NCBI RefSeq assembly: GCF_020194175.1
Contig: NZ_JADYVX010000001.1
Span: 434,001 to 498,000 of the forward strand
Reading direction: 5' to 3'
DNA: 64,000 nucleotides
Source of the DNA: Bradyrhizobium sp. BRP22
GTDB lineage: Bacteria; Pseudomonadota; Alphaproteobacteria; Rhizobiales; Xanthobacteraceae
Program-made: the position numbers and the translations under genes
The notes under the pieces: generated by a model
The model's database searches: none
What the model was told of the DNA's origin: nothing
The model's input: only the letters and a program-made list of their open reading frames with translations
Part shown: in pieces, positions 62,130-64,000 of the stretch
How positions within the stretch are numbered: position 1 is the first letter of the stretch
Layout: every line of letters begins with the position of its first letter

Positions 62130-63143
62130 GTGAAAAAACACTCTTCGAGATCGGATAGCAAGGTACCCGCCAGTCGGCCGCGATGGTGGAATCCTTTATG
62201 GCTTGCGCCAGTCTTGCTGGCCTCATTGAATCTTCTGACGGATCGTGCGGCCGCGGCGGAACAGGTCGACCCTACGCCGCGGATCGCCGTCATTTCGGCA
62301 TACACTCCCGAATGGCTCGCGCTCAAGAATGCGATGAGCGCGACGCGGACGGAGATCATCGCTGATGCGACTTACATCGTGGGTCAACTCGAGGGTAAGG
62401 ATGTCGTTCTTTTCCTCAGCGGCGTGTCAATGGTCAACGCGGCCATGACCACGCAGGGCGCGATTGATCATTTCAAGATCAGGCGCATCGTCTTTTCCGG
62501 AATTGCCGGCGCCATCAACCCCGGTCTTTCAGCAGGGGATGTCGTCGTGGCCGATCGCTGGTCCGAATATCTCGAATCCGTCTTTGCCCGGAAAGTCGGA
62601 GCCGGCTGGTCGGTGCCGAACTGGCTTGGGACGACGCTGCCGAACTACGACATGATCTTCCCCCGCGCGGTTGGAATTGCTCATCCGGGTCAGAGCGAGC
62701 CGGAAAAGCGCTTCTGGTTTGACGTCGATCCGAACATGCTGGAGACCGCACGTTCAGTGGCGCCGAAAGTCGAACTGAAGCCATGCCTCAAACGGGATGT
62801 CTGCGGAGACGCCCATCCCCGTGTCGTCATCGGAGGGGCCGGCGTCTCCGGCCCGGCGTTCGTTGACAATGCCGAATTCCGCAAGTGGATCTATGACACC
62901 TTCAAGGCCGATCTGGTCGACAACGAAAGTGCGCCAGTCGCCCACGTGGCCTATTCGAACCATATCCCCTTTATCGCCTTCCGCGGCTTGTCAGATCTGG
63001 CGGGCGGCGATGCCGGCAAAAACACCGAAAATGAGCTCGAACGCCTGGCTTCGGACAACGCCGCCACAGTCGTCAAAGCATTTCTCCGCGCTCTTCCGGC
63101 TCAAACGCCTTCCAAAAGCCGCTCCGGCGAAGCGAGCAAATAG
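62130..63143 (+). CDS. Exported nucleoside phosphorylase/MTA-SAH nucleosidase-like protein
   Basis: 337 aa, GTG start. A long basic N-region precedes a hydrophobic segment (PLWLAPVLLASLNLL) and DRAAAAEQ, so it appears to be exported, which is unusual for this superfamily. The fold is recognisable: IAVISAYTPEWLALKNAM, then VFSGIAGAINPGLSAGDVVV and the catalytic-site region LVDNESAPVAHVAY followed by GLSDLAGG. In cytosolic MTA/SAH nucleosidases the matching part is an acidic D-x-E-A-A motif and a catalytic Asp in ISD; both acidic positions are kept. An insertion of about 50 residues with one Cys pair (KPCLKRDVCGD) lies in the middle. The substrate is unknown; periplasmic nucleoside salvage is possible. 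Confidence 0.8.
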   Translation: MKKHSSRSDSKVPASRPRWWNPLWLAPVLLASLNLLTDRAAAAEQVDPTPRIAVISAYTPEWLALKNAMSATRTEIIADATYIVGQLEGKDVVLFLSGVSMVNAAMTTQGAIDHFKIRRIVFSGIAGAINPGLSAGDVVVADRWSEYLESVFARKVGAGWSVPNWLGTTLPNYDMIFPRAVGIAHPGQSEPEKRFWFDVDPNMLETARSVAPKVELKPCLKRDVCGDAHPRVVIGGAGVSGPAFVDNAEFRKWIYDTFKADLVDNESAPVAHVAYSNHIPFIAFRGLSDLAGGDAGKNTENELERLASDNAATVVKAFLRALPAQTPSKSRSGEASK

Positions 63144-63317
63144 CATCGACTCGCATCTGCGTGGTGAACTATCCGATCACCAGCGCTTCGAAGGGAGAGG
63201 GCGAGCCATACCAGGGTATAGGTGTTTGCTCTCATTCAGGTTGCGAGGCGTCGAATAGCCGACGAACTCGTCATGACGGGACTTCCGGTCAGACAGCAGC
63301 ATTGATCCGGCTTTCAG

Positions 63318-63402
63318 GTGGGACAAACGCGAAGCGTTTGTGCGGAGATCATTGTCAAACCACTAAAGCGGGATGACGATTCGAAGCAAAGTCATCGCGC
63401 TT
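63318..63402. repeat. Dispersed repeat fragments next to the hydroxyacid dehydrogenase gene
   Basis: A palindrome caaacgcgaagcgtttg (63324-63340) is followed by aagcgggatgac (63366-63377) and gtcatcgcgctt (63391-63402), inverted with one mismatch. The last arm reaches the dehydrogenase stop codon and may double as its terminator. The sequence type is of the dispersed kind seen elsewhere in this genus. Confidence 0.5.
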
Positions 63403-64000
63403 CAGTATCCCCGTCCGCGATCGACCACGTTCTCCAACGCGCCGCCGGACTCGAAGCGTTCGATCTGCTGCGCGACATATTTCGAGATTTCGTCCGGGTC
63501 GGTATCCGCCGCATTGTGCGGCGTCAGCACCACCTTCGGATGGCTCCAGAATGGGCTGTCCGAGGGCAAGGGTTCGGTCTCGAACACGTCGAGCGAGGCG
63601 GCGCCGAGTGTGCCATCCTCGAGCGCGCGCAGGATGTCGGCCTCGTCCTGCAATCCGCCGCGGCCGGCATTGATCAGGACCGGTGCGCCCATCGGGCTGT
63701 CGCGGTTCAATTGCGCGAAGACGTCGCGGTTGAGCACGTGCCGCGTGTCCGGCGTCAGCGGCAGTAGGCAGACCAGGATGTTGGTCTGTTGCAGGAAGGC
63801 GCCGAGCTGTTCTGTCCCGGCGAAGCATTCGACGCCGCCAACCTGTTTGGCACTGCGGCTCCAGCCGACCACGCGAAAGCCGATGCTCCGTAGCACCTGC
63901 GCCGCGCTGGTCCCTAACGTGCCCATTCCCATGATGCCGACCGTGATCGCGCCTGCTGCCCATTGATACCTGGGCGACCAGCGCTTCTCCTGCTGCGATT
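63402..64000 (-). CDS. D-2-hydroxyacid dehydrogenase / glyoxylate reductase type (5' end off window)
   Basis: About 199 C-terminal codons are visible; the N-terminus lies beyond 64000. The NAD(P)-binding motif GIMGMGTLGTSAAQVLRSIG, then FRVVGWSRSAK, is typical of the GhrA/D-isomer hydroxyacid dehydrogenase family. The catalytic Arg is in INAGRGGLQDEADILRALED. The Glu is in DVFETEPLPSDSPFW and the His in VVLTPHNAADTDP. It reduces glyoxylate, hydroxypyruvate or related 2-keto acids. The visible part has no frameshift. Confidence 0.88.
   Translation of the reverse strand, partial: SQQEKRWSPRYQWAAGAITVGIMGMGTLGTSAAQVLRSIGFRVVGWSRSAKQVGGVECFAGTEQLGAFLQQTNILVCLLPLTPDTRHVLNRDVFAQLNRDSPMGAPVLINAGRGGLQDEADILRALEDGTLGAASLDVFETEPLPSDSPFWSHPKVVLTPHNAADTDPDEISKYVAQQIERFESGGALENVVDRGRGY

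Overview
The window looks like chromosome of a Bradyrhizobium-type alphaproteobacterium (Rhizobiales, Nitrobacteraceae). The case rests on the high GC content, RcdA (DUF1465), DUF1192 and DUF4164 proteins, a zinc-free L31, 6S RNA between zapA and the 5-formyltetrahydrofolate cyclo-ligase gene, a MddA-like methyltransferase, and several families of short dispersed palindromic repeats. No rRNA, tRNA, transposase, integrase or CRISPR array was seen. Most of the window is ordinary chromosome; the accessory part is about 33.5-52.5 kb plus 59.6-63.2 kb.

Layout. 1-9.7 kb: cell-envelope and c-di-GMP genes (DUF459 hydrolase, lytic transglycosylase, galU, a diguanylate cyclase, a GGDEF/EAL protein) and a quinone oxidoreductase. 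9.7-11.2 kb: a candidate small RNA with a strong terminator, rcdA and rpmE. 11.3-20.8 kb: an ABC half-exporter, a MotA/MotB-like pair with a GNAT gene, and an RND efflux pair. 20.9-30.4 kb, all minus strand: tkt, gap, pgk, class II and class I aldolases, a degenerate ThiE-like protein, a Sel1 protein and an inositol monophosphatase. 30.8-33.4 kb: DUF4164, zapA, 6S RNA, cyclo-ligase and a YmdB-type phosphoesterase.

33.5-38.9 kb is the most novel locus. Two glycine-rich proteins share one repeat module and one C-terminal motif. They are followed by a hairpin, then by a type I secretion ABC transporter with a diverged signature motif and an HlyD-type adaptor overlapping it by 4 bp. A LuxR-type regulator without a phosphoacceptor lies convergent to them. 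I infer a self-contained export system for a non-RTX surface or biofilm protein family.

40.8-52.5 kb is catabolic: a Bug-type binding protein, a GT-C-like membrane protein, a module of LysR regulator, class III CoA-transferase, HMG-CoA-lyase-like enzyme and MFS carrier, and a three-subunit molybdenum hydroxylase (2Fe-2S, Mo, triheme cytochrome c). 52.7-59.5 kb: a soluble chemoreceptor with PilZ-like and C-terminal Cache-like regions, yebC, ruvCAB, a Tat-type phosphoesterase and ybgC. 59.6-64 kb: a GST/TetR divergent pair, a short ORF coupled to mddA, an exported nucleosidase and a truncated hydroxyacid dehydrogenase. About 100-bp repeats with two stem-loops sit mainly between convergent genes and in no divergent promoter region of this window.
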